Source: CAZVJU01 sp964627195
GTDB lineage: Bacteria > Patescibacteriota > Microgenomatia > UBA8517
Assembly (NCBI GenBank): GCA_964627195.1
Contig: CAZVJU010000002.1
Span: 1 to 64,000, forward strand
Direction of reading: 5' to 3'
Length of the DNA stretch: 64,000 bases
Positions 26,875-35,043 of the stretch are shown here, piece after piece. Both the position numbers and the translations under genes were made by a program. The notes beneath the pieces are model-generated. The model saw only the letters and a list, made by a program, of their open reading frames with translations, was not told the DNA's origin and made no database searches. Numbering within the stretch: the first letter of the stretch is position 1; every line of letters begins with the position of its first letter.

Positions 26875-27225
26875 ATGACAAAAAACAAAGAAAGTTCTGC
26901 AAAAATTCCATTAAAAAATTTTATTCTTTTTTCGATTATGCTTAGTGTTCTCGGGATTTTTTTCATTTTCCTCTTACAAGCTAACCTTCCTCCAGAAGTA
27001 CCTCTTTTTTACGGTCTGCCTGAGGGAGAGGAACAGCTAACTTCATCGGCAAGGCTTGTAATTCCATTGACTCTATCTATCTTTATCACTATTATCAACT
27101 TTATTATTATACTTTTTTTAAGAAACTCTTTTTTACAGAAAACCTTAGTACTGGTTTCTTTTGCAATAAGCATTCTTTCATTTTTAACTACTCTCAGAAT
27201 TGTTTTACTGGTGGGAAGTTTTTAG
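26875..27225 (+). CDS. Small membrane protein of unknown function (DUF1648-like)
   Basis: The 116-aa protein has three membrane helices (residues about 17-36, 60-80, 90-112). The loop LPPEVPLFYGLPEGEEQL resembles the N-x-x-P-x-x-x-P-x-H/Y motif of DUF1648-type membrane proteins, but the match is weak. It sits four bases before the WecA-like gene, in the glycan cluster, and is probably co-transcribed with it. Confidence 0.6.
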   Translation: MTKNKESSAKIPLKNFILFSIMLSVLGIFFIFLLQANLPPEVPLFYGLPEGEEQLTSSARLVIPLTLSIFITIINFIIILFLRNSFLQKTLVLVSFAISILSFLTTLRIVLLVGSF

Positions 27226-27229
27226 TTAA

Positions 27230-28300
27230 ATGGTAAATTTAATTACTCTTTTATTGCTGCCTCTCTTAATAGCAGCTCTAGTTACTTATTTTGCCACTCC
27301 CATTATTATTCGTTTTGCGGATAGATTGAAAATTGTCGATGACCCCAAAAAACATTTACATCCAAAAGTGATCCATACTTATCCGACACCAAGAGGAGGA
27401 GGGGTTCCTTTATTTTTAGGCATTCTTATCACCTCAATCCTTTTTCTACCAATTGATAAACACCTCTTAGGCATTCTTATCGGAGCTCTTATCCTTACAG
27501 CTCTCGGACTACTTGACGACAGATACGATCTCAGTCCCTACAAAAGACTTGTAATTCAATTCACTGTGGCCGCAATACCAATTGCGGCAGGAATTGGTAT
27601 TTCCTTTATTAAAAGTCCTTTTAATGGAATAATCGATCTCTCCTTTCCCCGACTAACGTTTCAGTTATTGGGTGAAGAAAAAAGTATATGGATCCTGTCT
27701 GATCTGTTTGCTATTTTCTGGATGGTAACCCTAATGAATTTTATCAATATGGGTGCGAGCGGTCTGGACGGCCAACTCTCCGGTACAGTAGCAATCGCTG
27801 CAATAACTATCGCACTTCTGTCACTGCGCTTTAGTGCTGATATTACCCAATGGTCAGTAACTATTCTTGCAGCAATTACTACTGGTGCATACCTAGGGTT
27901 TCTTCCTTGGCATAAATTTCCTCAAAAAATTATGCCTGGTTTTGGGGGTTCCACCCTTGCTGGCTTTATGCTTGGAATTTTGTCGATTCTCTCTACCACA
28001 AAAGTCGGAACACTTATGGTTGTACTCGCGGTTCCCCTTGTAGACACCGGCTACACTCTTATAAGAAGGGTTGCGAAAGGACGCTCTCCATTCTGGGGAG
28101 ATCGAGGTCATCTTCACCACAAGTTACTTGATTCCGGTTGGAGTAAAAGAAAAGTTGCATTTTTTTATTGGGGTTTAACTGCTACCTTAGGGATTTTCGC
28201 TCTAAATTTGAACGCCTCTTTCAAGTTCTATACAATGGTAGGGGTCTCAATTTTTATCGGAGGATTATTATTGTGGTTAACGCACAAACAGAAAACATAA
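27230..28300 (+). CDS. WecA/MraY-family phosphosugar transferase
   Basis: A 356-aa polytopic enzyme that should move a sugar-1-phosphate from a UDP-sugar to undecaprenyl phosphate. Conserved elements are TPRGGGVPLFLG near residue 45, LGLLDDRYDL with the metal-binding Asp pair, NFINMGASGLDGQL (usual N-x-x-N-x-x-D-G-x-D-G) and GDRGHLHHKLLD with the HHxLL sequence typical of WecA types. The first Asp of the DGxDG motif is replaced. It is likely the initiating enzyme for the glycan assembled by this cluster. Confidence 0.85.
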   Translation: MVNLITLLLLPLLIAALVTYFATPIIIRFADRLKIVDDPKKHLHPKVIHTYPTPRGGGVPLFLGILITSILFLPIDKHLLGILIGALILTALGLLDDRYDLSPYKRLVIQFTVAAIPIAAGIGISFIKSPFNGIIDLSFPRLTFQLLGEEKSIWILSDLFAIFWMVTLMNFINMGASGLDGQLSGTVAIAAITIALLSLRFSADITQWSVTILAAITTGAYLGFLPWHKFPQKIMPGFGGSTLAGFMLGILSILSTTKVGTLMVVLAVPLVDTGYTLIRRVAKGRSPFWGDRGHLHHKLLDSGWSKRKVAFFYWGLTATLGIFALNLNASFKFYTMVGVSIFIGGLLLWLTHKQKT

Positions 28301-29250
28301 CAAAAATTCAGTCTAATAATATCGTGGAGGTTTTCATTGAACTTATTCGTGTGGCCCGACCGATACATTGGGTTAAGAATTTTTCAATCTTCGCAGCACT
28401 TATATTTAGTGGAAACCTTTTTGTAGAACTCTATTGGCAAAAAGTTTTATTTGCATTTCTATCTTTCGGTTTAGCGTCTTCTGCAATTTATATCTTCAAC
28501 GATATTGCCGATGCCCCATTTGACAGACTGCATCCGATAAAAAAATTTAGACCTATCGCTGCAAAACGGCTACCTATTCTCGTTGCCATCGCTACCATGG
28601 GAGGGTTCGCCCTTTTAGCACTCCTTTTGGCAAGAGAGCTTAACAATTTATTTTTTCTTTCTGTATCAACATATCTATCTCTGCAAGCTTTATATAGCCT
28701 GGGACTCAAAAATTTACCTATTATTGACATTCTTATTATTGCTGCGGGATTTATACTTCGAGTTTATGGAGGAGCTTTTGTTATCGATGCACACCTTTCT
28801 GTATGGTTTCTTCTTTGTGTAATTTCAGTAGCGCTTTTCCTGGCATCTGGCAAACGCCGGGCCGAGCTTGGGGCAATATCGAAAGGTAGTACTCGCAAGT
28901 CACTTACAAAATACACCAAAGAGCTTCTGAATTCCTATGTGACTATGTTTGGAAGCGCTGCATGGCTATCCTGGGCGCTTTTTACTTTCTTTGAGTCTCC
29001 CACCCCACAAACACGTGTTTGGCTTTTCCTGGCAGAGATTTCAAGAACAACAACTATAAGTAAATTGCTTATGGTAACTATCCCTATCGTCATTTTTGGA
29101 ATTATGCGCTATCAAGCCCTTATCTTCGAAAATAGAAGTGAAGCACCAGAAAAACTTTTCTTAACCGATAAAGCTTTGGTAGGATCAGGACTTTTGTGGA
29201 CTGGGCTCGTTATTTGGATCCTCTATGGAGGAGTGACGAGCTTTGTGTAA
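28273..29250 (+). CDS. UbiA-family prenyltransferase, decaprenyl-phosphate phosphoribosyltransferase-like
   Basis: A 325-aa membrane enzyme with about eight helices. The motif NDIADAPFDRLHPIKKFRPI matches the N-D-x-x-D-x-x-x-D-R-x-H-P-x-K-x-x-R-P-I-A pattern of DPPR synthases, which join phosphoribose pyrophosphate to a polyprenyl phosphate on the way to decaprenyl-phospho-arabinose. A second acidic motif is less clear. The start is GTG at 28273, nine bases after GGAGG; the frame upstream lies inside the WecA-like gene. The start overlaps that gene by 28 bases, which implies coupling. An arabinose-type donor for the GT-C enzymes is a reasonable inference. Confidence 0.85.
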   Translation: MVNAQTENITKIQSNNIVEVFIELIRVARPIHWVKNFSIFAALIFSGNLFVELYWQKVLFAFLSFGLASSAIYIFNDIADAPFDRLHPIKKFRPIAAKRLPILVAIATMGGFALLALLLARELNNLFFLSVSTYLSLQALYSLGLKNLPIIDILIIAAGFILRVYGGAFVIDAHLSVWFLLCVISVALFLASGKRRAELGAISKGSTRKSLTKYTKELLNSYVTMFGSAAWLSWALFTFFESPTPQTRVWLFLAEISRTTTISKLLMVTIPIVIFGIMRYQALIFENRSEAPEKLFLTDKALVGSGLLWTGLVIWILYGGVTSFV

Positions 29251-29252
29251 CC

Positions 29253-30185
29253 TTACGGCGTTGGTGTAATTATTAAAGTGGGTACAAGAGTTGCCGAAGG
29301 CGTTGAAACACTCCTTTTCTCATCTCCTAGTTCTTTCGCATATTGATTGGAAATCCAGCCAACCTTGGCCACCCCTTCGACTTTGGAAGTCGAATAGTCA
29401 ATTTTAAACCAACCGGTCTTCTCATCCGTATCAAGAAGCGGATAAGTTTCTCCTGGTTTTACTTGACCAACTTCTGTGCCCAACGTTGAAGGCTCAGCTC
29501 TGACCCGTAAGAAACCTGTGGATGTTGGCAAAATCATAACCATTCTTTTTCCTTCCATCTTCATTTCCTGAGGGGCGCTGGTTGGAGTAAGAGAGGGTTC
29601 GACATCCCTTCGGATTGATTCTGACAATTTTACAAAAGCTGTCAGCTTAAAGCCTTTATATGTCTTTACTCGAACTACTTTGTCCAAAAACCCATCCCCC
29701 GTGATAACCAATATATGCTCCCCAGCTGATATTGAAGATGTTTTGTAAGGAGAAAAAACACGATCCCGGCCATCGATAACAATCTGGGAAGAATCCGGTT
29801 CACTAATTAAGGCCAGACTAACTTCATCGTTAGCAATTTTTTCAAAAGACACTATTTCTCCAGAGGAGCTTTCCTCAGATTTCCCAAATTCTCTTCTTAT
29901 AACAGTTTCCACTCCTGGGGTTAAGGTCACTTTAGTCTCATAGGAAGGAAGGGATATGCCAAAAGATTCAGGAATTAACTTAATTGTTACCTCCCCGGGA
30001 TTATTGGTTGCCCGGTAAGGAGTTCTACCTACTTCCAAACCATCTATAAAAAGTGCGGAGCTGGGAGTTGTTTCAACAAATAGTCCGGCGACCCTTGGCT
30101 TAAACAGGTTTACCAGTAAAAAAATAAGGCCTATAAAAAGACCAATTCCTAGTAAGATTATCCCAATCACTTGTATCTTTCTCAC
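29253..30185 (-). CDS. Membrane-anchored PEGA/SH3b protein
   Basis: The protein of about 310 aa has an N-terminal membrane helix, then two PEGA domains (VETTPSSALFIDGLEVGRTP and ISEPDSSQIVIDGRDRVFSP), a linker, and a C-terminal SH3b domain (GFLRVRAEPSTLGTEVGQV). It ends in a Thr-Pro-rich tail. It is outside the membrane and likely binds the cell wall. I prefer a GTG start at 30185, since TGATACACT, an extended -10, ends eight bases before it; TTG at 30212 only opens the frame. It converges with the UbiA gene with two bases between stops. Confidence 0.8.
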   Translation of the reverse strand: MRKIQVIGIILLGIGLFIGLIFLLVNLFKPRVAGLFVETTPSSALFIDGLEVGRTPYRATNNPGEVTIKLIPESFGISLPSYETKVTLTPGVETVIRREFGKSEESSSGEIVSFEKIANDEVSLALISEPDSSQIVIDGRDRVFSPYKTSSISAGEHILVITGDGFLDKVVRVKTYKGFKLTAFVKLSESIRRDVEPSLTPTSAPQEMKMEGKRMVMILPTSTGFLRVRAEPSTLGTEVGQVKPGETYPLLDTDEKTGWFKIDYSTSKVEGVAKVGWISNQYAKELGDEKRSVSTPSATLVPTLIITPTP

Positions 30186-30212
30186 AGAGAATGAGTGTAT
30201 CACACTTGACAA

Positions 30213-30373
30213 AACTTTTTTACTTTATTATTATTTCATCAGCGCTCAGGGTAGTAAAGTGCTAACGTGTTTTTAATTATTTTGGTAATCGTTTTCTTTG
30301 CCTAACTTTCTTTCTCCGCTGTTACTTCCCAAGGAGGTATGAGAATTCACGAAGACGCCAAAAACATCTACAA
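30213..30373. other. Intergenic region before the Hsp20 remnant
   Basis: It contains a good ribosome-binding sequence AAGGAGGT near 30330 followed at once by ATG and a 19-codon ORF (MRIHEDAKNIYK...) that runs into the 85-bp repeat and stops. This may be the original start region of the small heat-shock gene, or of another gene, cut off by the repeat. No other feature is seen. Confidence 0.35.
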
Positions 30374-30458
30374 ACATCACATTTTGAAATCGGACTAAAA
30401 AAAGTGATGTATGCTATAGAAATCGCACACATCAATCCTATATCAATTTGAGATTTCT
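30374..30458 (-). repeat. Dispersed 85-bp hairpin element, copy 1
   Basis: About 90 percent identical to 56213-56298. Read on the minus strand it has a 10-bp stem (UGAUGUGUGC with GCAUACAUCA, one G-U pair), a 10-nt loop, C, and seven Ts, so it looks like an intrinsic terminator. The loop sequence AGAAATC (plus strand) is also complementary to GATTTCT at the element end, so two structures compete. This copy lies against the truncated 5' end of the Hsp20 gene. Confidence 0.75.
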
Positions 30459-30735
30459 ATATCTCGAAGCTGTCGTTGCTGGAATTCCGGCTGAAGAAGT
30501 AGAAGTTAACATTGAAAATGAAGTAGTAACCGTAAAAGTTGAGAAGAAGGTTGAAGAAAAGAAGAAAGGTGAACACAAAGCTTCATCTTACAACTACTAC
30601 TACACCTGCGCTCTTTCAGGTGGATCCTGGGACAAAGCACAAGCAGAAGTTGAGCACGGAGTCTTAAAAATCACAATTCCAAAGGCAGCTGCTGCCAAAC
30701 CTAAAAAAGTAACAGTAAAAGCTAAGACGAAGTAA
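30448..30735 (+). CDS. Hsp20/alpha-crystallin-like protein, 5'-truncated
   Basis: The readable part has the core of the alpha-crystallin domain, AVVAGIPAEEVEVNIENEVV, followed by SYNYYYTCALSGGSWDKAQA, GVLKITIPK and a Lys-Ala tail. Small heat-shock proteins hold unfolded clients in oligomers. The N-terminal arm and first strands (about 40 residues) are missing, and the 85-bp repeat sits exactly where they should be. Only a TTG inside the repeat could start it. It is either a pseudogene or a shortened protein. Confidence 0.55.
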   Translation: MRFLYLEAVVAGIPAEEVEVNIENEVVTVKVEKKVEEKKKGEHKASSYNYYYTCALSGGSWDKAQAEVEHGVLKITIPKAAAAKPKKVTVKAKTK

Positions 30736-30784
30736 ATTACTTGAACTAATTGACCTCTGTCGAGAGTTCCTCGACGGAAATTAT

Positions 30785-30811
30785 GCCCCATCGAGTCCAA
30801 CTCGATGGGGC
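30785..30811 (+). terminator. Strong hairpin terminator after the Hsp20 gene
   Basis: An 11-bp perfect stem (GCCCCATCGAG with CTCGATGGGGC) with a 5-nt loop is followed by CTTTGTCTT. The T-tract is short and interrupted, but the stem is very stable. A smaller GTCGAG/CTCGAC hairpin lies just upstream. Confidence 0.75.
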
Positions 30812-30852
30812 TTTGTCTTGAGGGCTGACTTGATATACAATTACCCCTGCCG

Positions 30853-30924
30853 GCCGGATGGTGAAGTAGAAACACAGGTGTCTGCAAAACATCTATGCGC
30901 GGGTGCGATTCCCGCTCCGGCCTC
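30853..30924 (+). tRNA. tRNA-Cys (anticodon GCA)
   Basis: The 72-nt cloverleaf folds with acceptor stem GGCCGGA/TCCGGCC (7 bp), D stem GTG/CAC, anticodon stem GGTGT/ACATC, loop CTGCAAA with anticodon GCA, T stem GCGGG/CCCGC and discriminator T, an identity base for Cys. CCA is not encoded. The elbow is odd: the T loop is TGCGATT, with G in place of the invariant T55, and the D loop AAGTAGAAA lacks the usual G18-G19 pair. Confidence 0.85.
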
Positions 30925-30960
30925 ATCATTAGAAATATAGTCTGGCACGAAACACAAAAT

Positions 30961-31470
30961 ATGTTAAAAGATAATGAAATACAAGTTGCTGTCAGTATCT
31001 TAGAAAAGCTAAGACCGGGTAAACTACCTCTCTCCGTTTTTCTTCAAACCACAAGACTTACAGTAACTCCGATAATAGAAATAGTACCCTTAAGAAAGCG
31101 AAAAGATAATAAGGTTGAAATTCTGCTTACTGAGAGAGATGATACTGACCCGAATTGGCCTGGAATGGTACATACGCCAGGTACGGTCGTCCGATCTACT
31201 GATAGTGAAGGCAGTTATGAAGACGCTTTTAAACGGATCTTGGAGGATGAACTTAAAGGGGTGCAAACGAGTAAACCTATTTTTGTCGGAAATTTGCTGC
31301 ACAAAGTTAAAAGAGGTCTGGAATCCTGTATCGTGTACTGGGTAGAGGTTAGTGGTAAGCCGCCTACTGGAAAATTTTACAGATTTGATAATCTCCCCAA
31401 GAATCTAGTCGACACCCAAATTAAGTTCATCAATCTTGCCGTTAAGCACTTCCAGGACCATAATAAATGA
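30961..31470 (+). CDS. NUDIX-fold-like protein without a catalytic box
   Basis: The 169-aa protein has a NUDIX-like layout: strands EIVPLRKR and KVEILLTERDD, GMVHTPGTVVRS where the box should begin, and a helix YEDAFKRILEDELKGV in the place of R-E-x-x-E-E. The glutamates are partly conserved, but the R-E-x-x-E-E-x-G core is absent, so hydrolysis is doubtful. It may bind a nucleotide or have another role. The start at 30961 is the first ATG after the tRNA; the frame upstream overlaps the tRNA. Confidence 0.5.
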   Translation: MLKDNEIQVAVSILEKLRPGKLPLSVFLQTTRLTVTPIIEIVPLRKRKDNKVEILLTERDDTDPNWPGMVHTPGTVVRSTDSEGSYEDAFKRILEDELKGVQTSKPIFVGNLLHKVKRGLESCIVYWVEVSGKPPTGKFYRFDNLPKNLVDTQIKFINLAVKHFQDHNK

Positions 31471-31489
31471 CTAATTTGGCCATAACAAT

Positions 31490-31519
31490 TTGACTTTCGG
31501 CTGCACTATAGGCTATAAT
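31490..31519 (+). promoter_or_regulatory. Sigma-70-type promoter of the M23 peptidase gene
   Basis: TTGACT (31490-31495) and TATAAT (31514-31519) are 18 bases apart, close to consensus. Transcription should begin near 31526, directly at the terminator hairpin described next. This also argues against the TTG at 31490 as a start codon. Confidence 0.8.
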
Positions 31520-31526
31520 ACCGTGT

Positions 31527-31552
31527 ATCTCGCTTTTTGCGAGATTTTTTTT
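31527..31552 (+). terminator. Terminator-like hairpin at the start of the M23 transcript
   Basis: ATCTCGC-TTTTT-GCGAGAT forms a 7-bp stem, and eight Ts begin at 31545. It lies between the promoter and the ATG at 31565, so most transcripts may end after about 26 nt unless termination is relieved. Alternatively it protects the 5' end. Confidence 0.65.
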
Positions 31553-31564
31553 GGACTAAAAAAT

Positions 31565-32227
31565 ATGATACTTTTTTCTCTTAACTTGCCTACGCGGCTA
31601 AAACTTTCCTTAAAAGTGGAAAGAAAGCGCGGTCGGCCTGAAAAGCCCCTAATTCCTACGCCGGGCGAAGTCATGCGTACAAAGGAAGGAAATAAAGCTT
31701 CTTTCCTTTTTAGGCATATCTTTGAGCACAAAAAAATAAGAAAAATAGTTGGTGCAAATATTGTATTTCTGGTTATTATCTCTTCCTTTCTTCCGACATA
31801 CGCCTCCGGAACTACCAGTAGTGAAACAGATAACATTAGTTCCCCACTTGTTATGAGCACTGAGAAAAGTCTTCGGTTTCCGGTGGCAAACGTAAAAATT
31901 ACGCAAAAATATACGTTTTTCCACCCCGGAATAGATCTAGATGGGCTTACCGGAGATGCTATCTACCCGATAATGGCCGGAAAAGTCGATAAGGTTGAGC
32001 ACTCTCGCTTCGCTTATGGAAAATCGGTGGTTATCTCTCACGGAGGTAACACGAGCTCCCTTTATGCTCACCTATCGAAAATTGACGTAGTTGAGGGTCA
32101 AGAAGTTTCCAAGGAAACAAAGATAGGAGAAATGGGAGCAACGGGACGTGCGTCCGGGGACCATTTACACTTGGAGATTCAGGAAGACGGCAAAACAATA
32201 AACCCACTAATTATCCTTCAAAATTAA
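31565..32227 (+). CDS. M23 family metallopeptidase (LytM/DD-endopeptidase-like)
   Basis: The 220-aa protein has a basic cytoplasmic N-terminus, one membrane helix near residues 62-80 (IVGANIVFLVIISSFLPTYA), and a C-terminal M23 domain. Zinc ligands are visible in FFHPGIDLDG (H, D) and GDHLHLEI (H-x-H), with SHGGNTSSLYAHLSKID between them. Such enzymes cut peptide cross-links of peptidoglycan. Start choice: ATG at 31565 follows the promoter and hairpin; upstream codons would lie inside the promoter. Confidence 0.88.
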   Translation: MILFSLNLPTRLKLSLKVERKRGRPEKPLIPTPGEVMRTKEGNKASFLFRHIFEHKKIRKIVGANIVFLVIISSFLPTYASGTTSSETDNISSPLVMSTEKSLRFPVANVKITQKYTFFHPGIDLDGLTGDAIYPIMAGKVDKVEHSRFAYGKSVVISHGGNTSSLYAHLSKIDVVEGQEVSKETKIGEMGATGRASGDHLHLEIQEDGKTINPLIILQN

Positions 32228-32258
32228 TAATTCTGAATATCACCTTTCCACTGTAACT

Positions 32259-32852
32259 TCAGCTAACATCCAAAGTTCTCCAAAGATACCAGCTGGCAAC
32301 GGTCCTATAAGGTTTCCACCGCTCGGCAAATTTTGCCATTCCTTCGCCTTCAAATTTCCGACCGACTACTTTTTCAAAACCTTTTTTAATTCCCAGGTCA
32401 TCATCAGGAAAAATATCGCCTCTTCCTAAAGAAAACATGAGAAACATTTTGGCAGTCCACCGACCTATACCTTTTACGGCAACCAGTTCTCTCATCACTT
32501 CATCATCCGGCAAACTATTTAACCTTGTCACTTGTAACTTGTTGCTTGTTACTTTCTCTGCCAAATCTTTAATTGAGGCTACTTTTGCCCATGCCATTCC
32601 GCAATCTCTCAATTCTTGGTCGGAAAGAGCCAAAACTTTTCTAGCGGTTAACCTCCCTTTAATCTTTCCTTTCAAACGTTCATAAATTACGTCAGCAACT
32701 CTACCTGACAATTGTTGTCCTATTATTTCTCCAACCAATCCCTGAAAATAGTCGAGGTGAATTCTCGGTTTTATCTTACACTGGCCGTACTTTTTGATAA
32801 GCGGCCCAATATGCTTATCATTCAAAAGAAATCTTTCAGCCTCTTCCCACAT
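32259..32852 (-). CDS. DNA-3-methyladenine glycosylase II (AlkA-like)
   Basis: A 197-aa HhH-GPD glycosylase. The helix-hairpin-helix VKGIGRWTAKMFLMFSLGRG and the catalytic Asp in IFPDDDLGIKKGF are those of the AlkA family. It removes alkylated purines in base excision repair. AlkA's N-terminal domain is absent, as in many short members. TAAAAT ends six bases before the ATG, so the mRNA is probably leaderless. A heptamer repeat inside the gene encodes the non-conserved loop VTSNKLQVT. Confidence 0.9.
   Translation of the reverse strand: MWEEAERFLLNDKHIGPLIKKYGQCKIKPRIHLDYFQGLVGEIIGQQLSGRVADVIYERLKGKIKGRLTARKVLALSDQELRDCGMAWAKVASIKDLAEKVTSNKLQVTRLNSLPDDEVMRELVAVKGIGRWTAKMFLMFSLGRGDIFPDDDLGIKKGFEKVVGRKFEGEGMAKFAERWKPYRTVASWYLWRTLDVS
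32527..32554. repeat. Four tandem 7-bp units inside the AlkA gene
   Basis: GTCACTT, GTAACTT, GTTGCTT and GTTACTT stand in tandem. They code a loop insertion between conserved parts of AlkA. A similar four-unit heptamer array (AAGGTAA type) lies between groEL and groES. Confidence 0.6.
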
Positions 32853-32935
32853 TGCACGATTTTAGAAGAACATTACTTTAATGACAACTGGAATAAGGAA
32901 GTGTTATAGTCAAAAAGTAGTCAACTTTAAAGTAT

Positions 32936-33676
32936 ATGAAAAGGGTGGTTCTTATTCTTCATGGCTGGCCGCGCATTGATTCAGACAGTTTAATCTTCAA
33001 GAATTTTAGGAGAAATAAATACACAATAATTTGTCCTTATCTTTTTTCAGACACTTTCCCTTTTGATCTTTCCGGGATAACAAAACAGGTAAAATTGTCT
33101 CTTCAAGGATTTAACCCAGATGCAATCGTGGGTATTTCATTAGGAGGATTAATTCTCCCTAAAATTGCCCGCAATTACCCAAAAACAAAACTTATATTTG
33201 TAGCTTCAGGAGTAACTGCTAGCCTCCAGTCAAGTGTATTTAGATTCCTATTGTAAATTTTCGCAAACTCACAACTTATCACTTTGGCTATCAAACTTCC
33301 TCACCCAATACTCTCTGTGTTCTATACACTTCTTGATCCCTTTTACGGCAACGAAAAAGAAAGGCCTAATTATCTTAAAGATAAAATGTTAAATCTTGAG
33401 GCAATAAAATCTATCTCTTTGAAGAAACACCGCGAAATTCTCCGTTTCATTATCCAAGTTGATAATTCAGCCATTCTTTCGACTTTGGTGCAAAAGACTC
33501 TGATAATATCGGGCAACCATGATCCTCTAATGCCCGTACAAGAAGGGAAAAAGTTACGCTCGCTACTAAAAAACAGTAGGCTTGTTAAAGTAAGCGGAGG
33601 ACACTTTGAAGTTGTTGGTATTTCAGAAATTAAGGAAGTAGAAAGATTTTTATCGTCACAGTCCGTATACCACTGA
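32936..33676 (+). pseudogene. Alpha/beta hydrolase interrupted by an in-frame TAA
   Basis: One continuous frame encodes VLILHGWPR, the nucleophile elbow VGISLGG, then TAA at 33254-33256, and continues in the same frame with IFANSQLITLAIKLPHP, the acid in ISGNHDPLMP and the base in SGGHFEVVG. Thus the Ser lies before the stop and Asp and His after it; neither half could work alone. It is a nonsense-mutated gene, an assembly error, or a readthrough gene. Other genes here end normally with TAA, so general recoding is unlikely. Confidence 0.75.
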
Positions 33677-33696
33677 CTCTACTATACTATTAACCT

Positions 33697-34350
33697 CTAT
33701 GTTTTTCTAAGACTTTTCTTATTTTCTGCCCAAAATGCAGCTGAAAACCAGATTGTCAATATAACCAGCAAAAAAGTTGGGCTTTCAAAACCTTGACGGA
33801 TAGGTTTAGAAAAAATCGAAAGCACGTAAGCTATGAGTAACCCATACGGGAACATAAATAAGGGTACATAAAATATTTGTTTGAAATTTCTTTTTTCCAA
33901 TCCTGCATTTAAAAAGTAAAAAGCTAAAAAATTCGGATGTAACATTGAAACGACTAATCCTCGAGAAAGCATTTCGGATTCTTTTACAAGATTTTTCTTG
34001 TCCCAAAAGTTTCGGGTTGCCAAAAATCTGCCAAGATGGTAATTAATAAAAGAGGTCGCTGTTAATGTCACAGACACAATTACACTTATAGACACAAGAG
34101 ATATCAAGGATTTATCAGAGAAAAATACTGTTAAGGCAATTATAAAAGCTCCCGGAACGTAAAGACAAACGTAGGCAATCCCCTCAAAAAAGGTAGCTAA
34201 GATAAGCCCCAATAATCCGTAGTGCTGATATAATTTTTCCAATATTTCAACAAGTTCTTTCGGAGACGGAATAATGTGTATGCTCCACAAAATAATTAGA
34301 AGTAAATAAAATCCCAAAGCAGAGAGAGGTAAAACCGGGATCTTAGTCAT
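33697..34350 (-). CDS. DedA/VTT-family membrane protein
   Basis: The 217-aa protein has five to six membrane helices and the family core: YHYGLLGLILATFFEG-like region with an acidic Glu in the first re-entrant segment, CLYVPGAFIIAL, and INYHLGRFLATRNFW with G-R. DedA proteins are lipid scramblases or transporters that keep undecaprenyl phosphate and phospholipids moving across the membrane. TGGCATACT ends six bases before the ATG. The C-terminal helix (LLVILTIWFSAAFWA) closes the protein. Confidence 0.8.
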   Translation of the reverse strand: MTKIPVLPLSALGFYLLLIILWSIHIIPSPKELVEILEKLYQHYGLLGLILATFFEGIAYVCLYVPGAFIIALTVFFSDKSLISLVSISVIVSVTLTATSFINYHLGRFLATRNFWDKKNLVKESEMLSRGLVVSMLHPNFLAFYFLNAGLEKRNFKQIFYVPLFMFPYGLLIAYVLSIFSKPIRQGFESPTFLLVILTIWFSAAFWAENKKSLRKT

Positions 34351-34456
34351 GCTTTAAGTATGCCACATATCTTAATTAACAAAAAACAAATAATTAAGCT
34401 GAGAAAATATCATCAAAATTGAGAAATGAAGAAGTACTTTCTCAGGTGTTAATAAT

Positions 34457-34501
34457 TTAGTAATCCATTCCCCCCATACGGCTTGCGGGCATGACTGGTT
34501 T
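34457..34501 (-). pseudogene. Displaced groEL 3' end, copy 3 (most distant)
   Basis: On the minus strand the codons read KPVMPASRMGGMDY and TAA. The chaperonin-typical end M-P-x-x-x-M-G-G-M-D-Y matches the intact groEL end (MPGGGMGGGMDY) but is more diverged than copy 2. No other part of groEL is present. It marks the left boundary of the accessory genes at 34.5-36.3 kb. Confidence 0.7.
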
Positions 34502-34518
34502 TCTTTTCTTATTCCTAA

Positions 34519-35043
34519 TCAAAAGGGAATTTCATCGTTCACAGCCTTCTTTTCCTCCTCACTTCCATAAGCATAAACTCCATAAGCCTTAATATCTCTC
34601 ACAGACTCGATATTGAAAATATAAACCCTGTCAAAGATTGTTGTTGGAAAATCATGGCGATCGCGGGTTAATAAATAAAGGCTGCGATATCTTTTCAAGC
34701 AAGATGCGAGCAGCAAGTCAGTTAAAGACACTCCCTCCATAAATTGCCTGTATTGCTCAATTACACCAACAATATATTGTTCCGCTTGATTATCGAATGG
34801 AAGAACTACACTTACAATCTCGTTAAAGTATTTTTCTTTCTTTTTAACTACGTCGATCGTCTTAGAACGTATAAACTCATATTTGACCAAATTAATTGAG
34901 GTTAACACAATATTATTACTTTTAAACTCTGTGACTAAACCTTCAAAGTCTTCTATCCGAGAGTAGGAGTCGATGAAAAAATTCGTATCCAAAAGAAATG
35001 TGGAATTGCTAAGAGGCTTAGGAATTTGGTGTGACTGGGCCAT
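34519..35043 (-). CDS. PIN-domain protein, probable toxin RNase
   Basis: The 174-aa protein has the PIN acidic residues: FLLDTNFFIDS near residue 17, YEFIRS near 54, and SLTDLLLAS near 107, with LLTRDRHDF later. PIN toxins cut RNA with bound magnesium. Its start lies inside the end of a 54-aa basic ORF (26-base overlap), the arrangement of an antitoxin-toxin operon. No VapB-type fold can be recognised in the partner. It stands within the accessory block behind groEL. Confidence 0.75.
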   Translation of the reverse strand: MAQSHQIPKPLSNSTFLLDTNFFIDSYSRIEDFEGLVTEFKSNNIVLTSINLVKYEFIRSKTIDVVKKKEKYFNEIVSVVLPFDNQAEQYIVGVIEQYRQFMEGVSLTDLLLASCLKRYRSLYLLTRDRHDFPTTIFDRVYIFNIESVRDIKAYGVYAYGSEEEKKAVNDEIPF

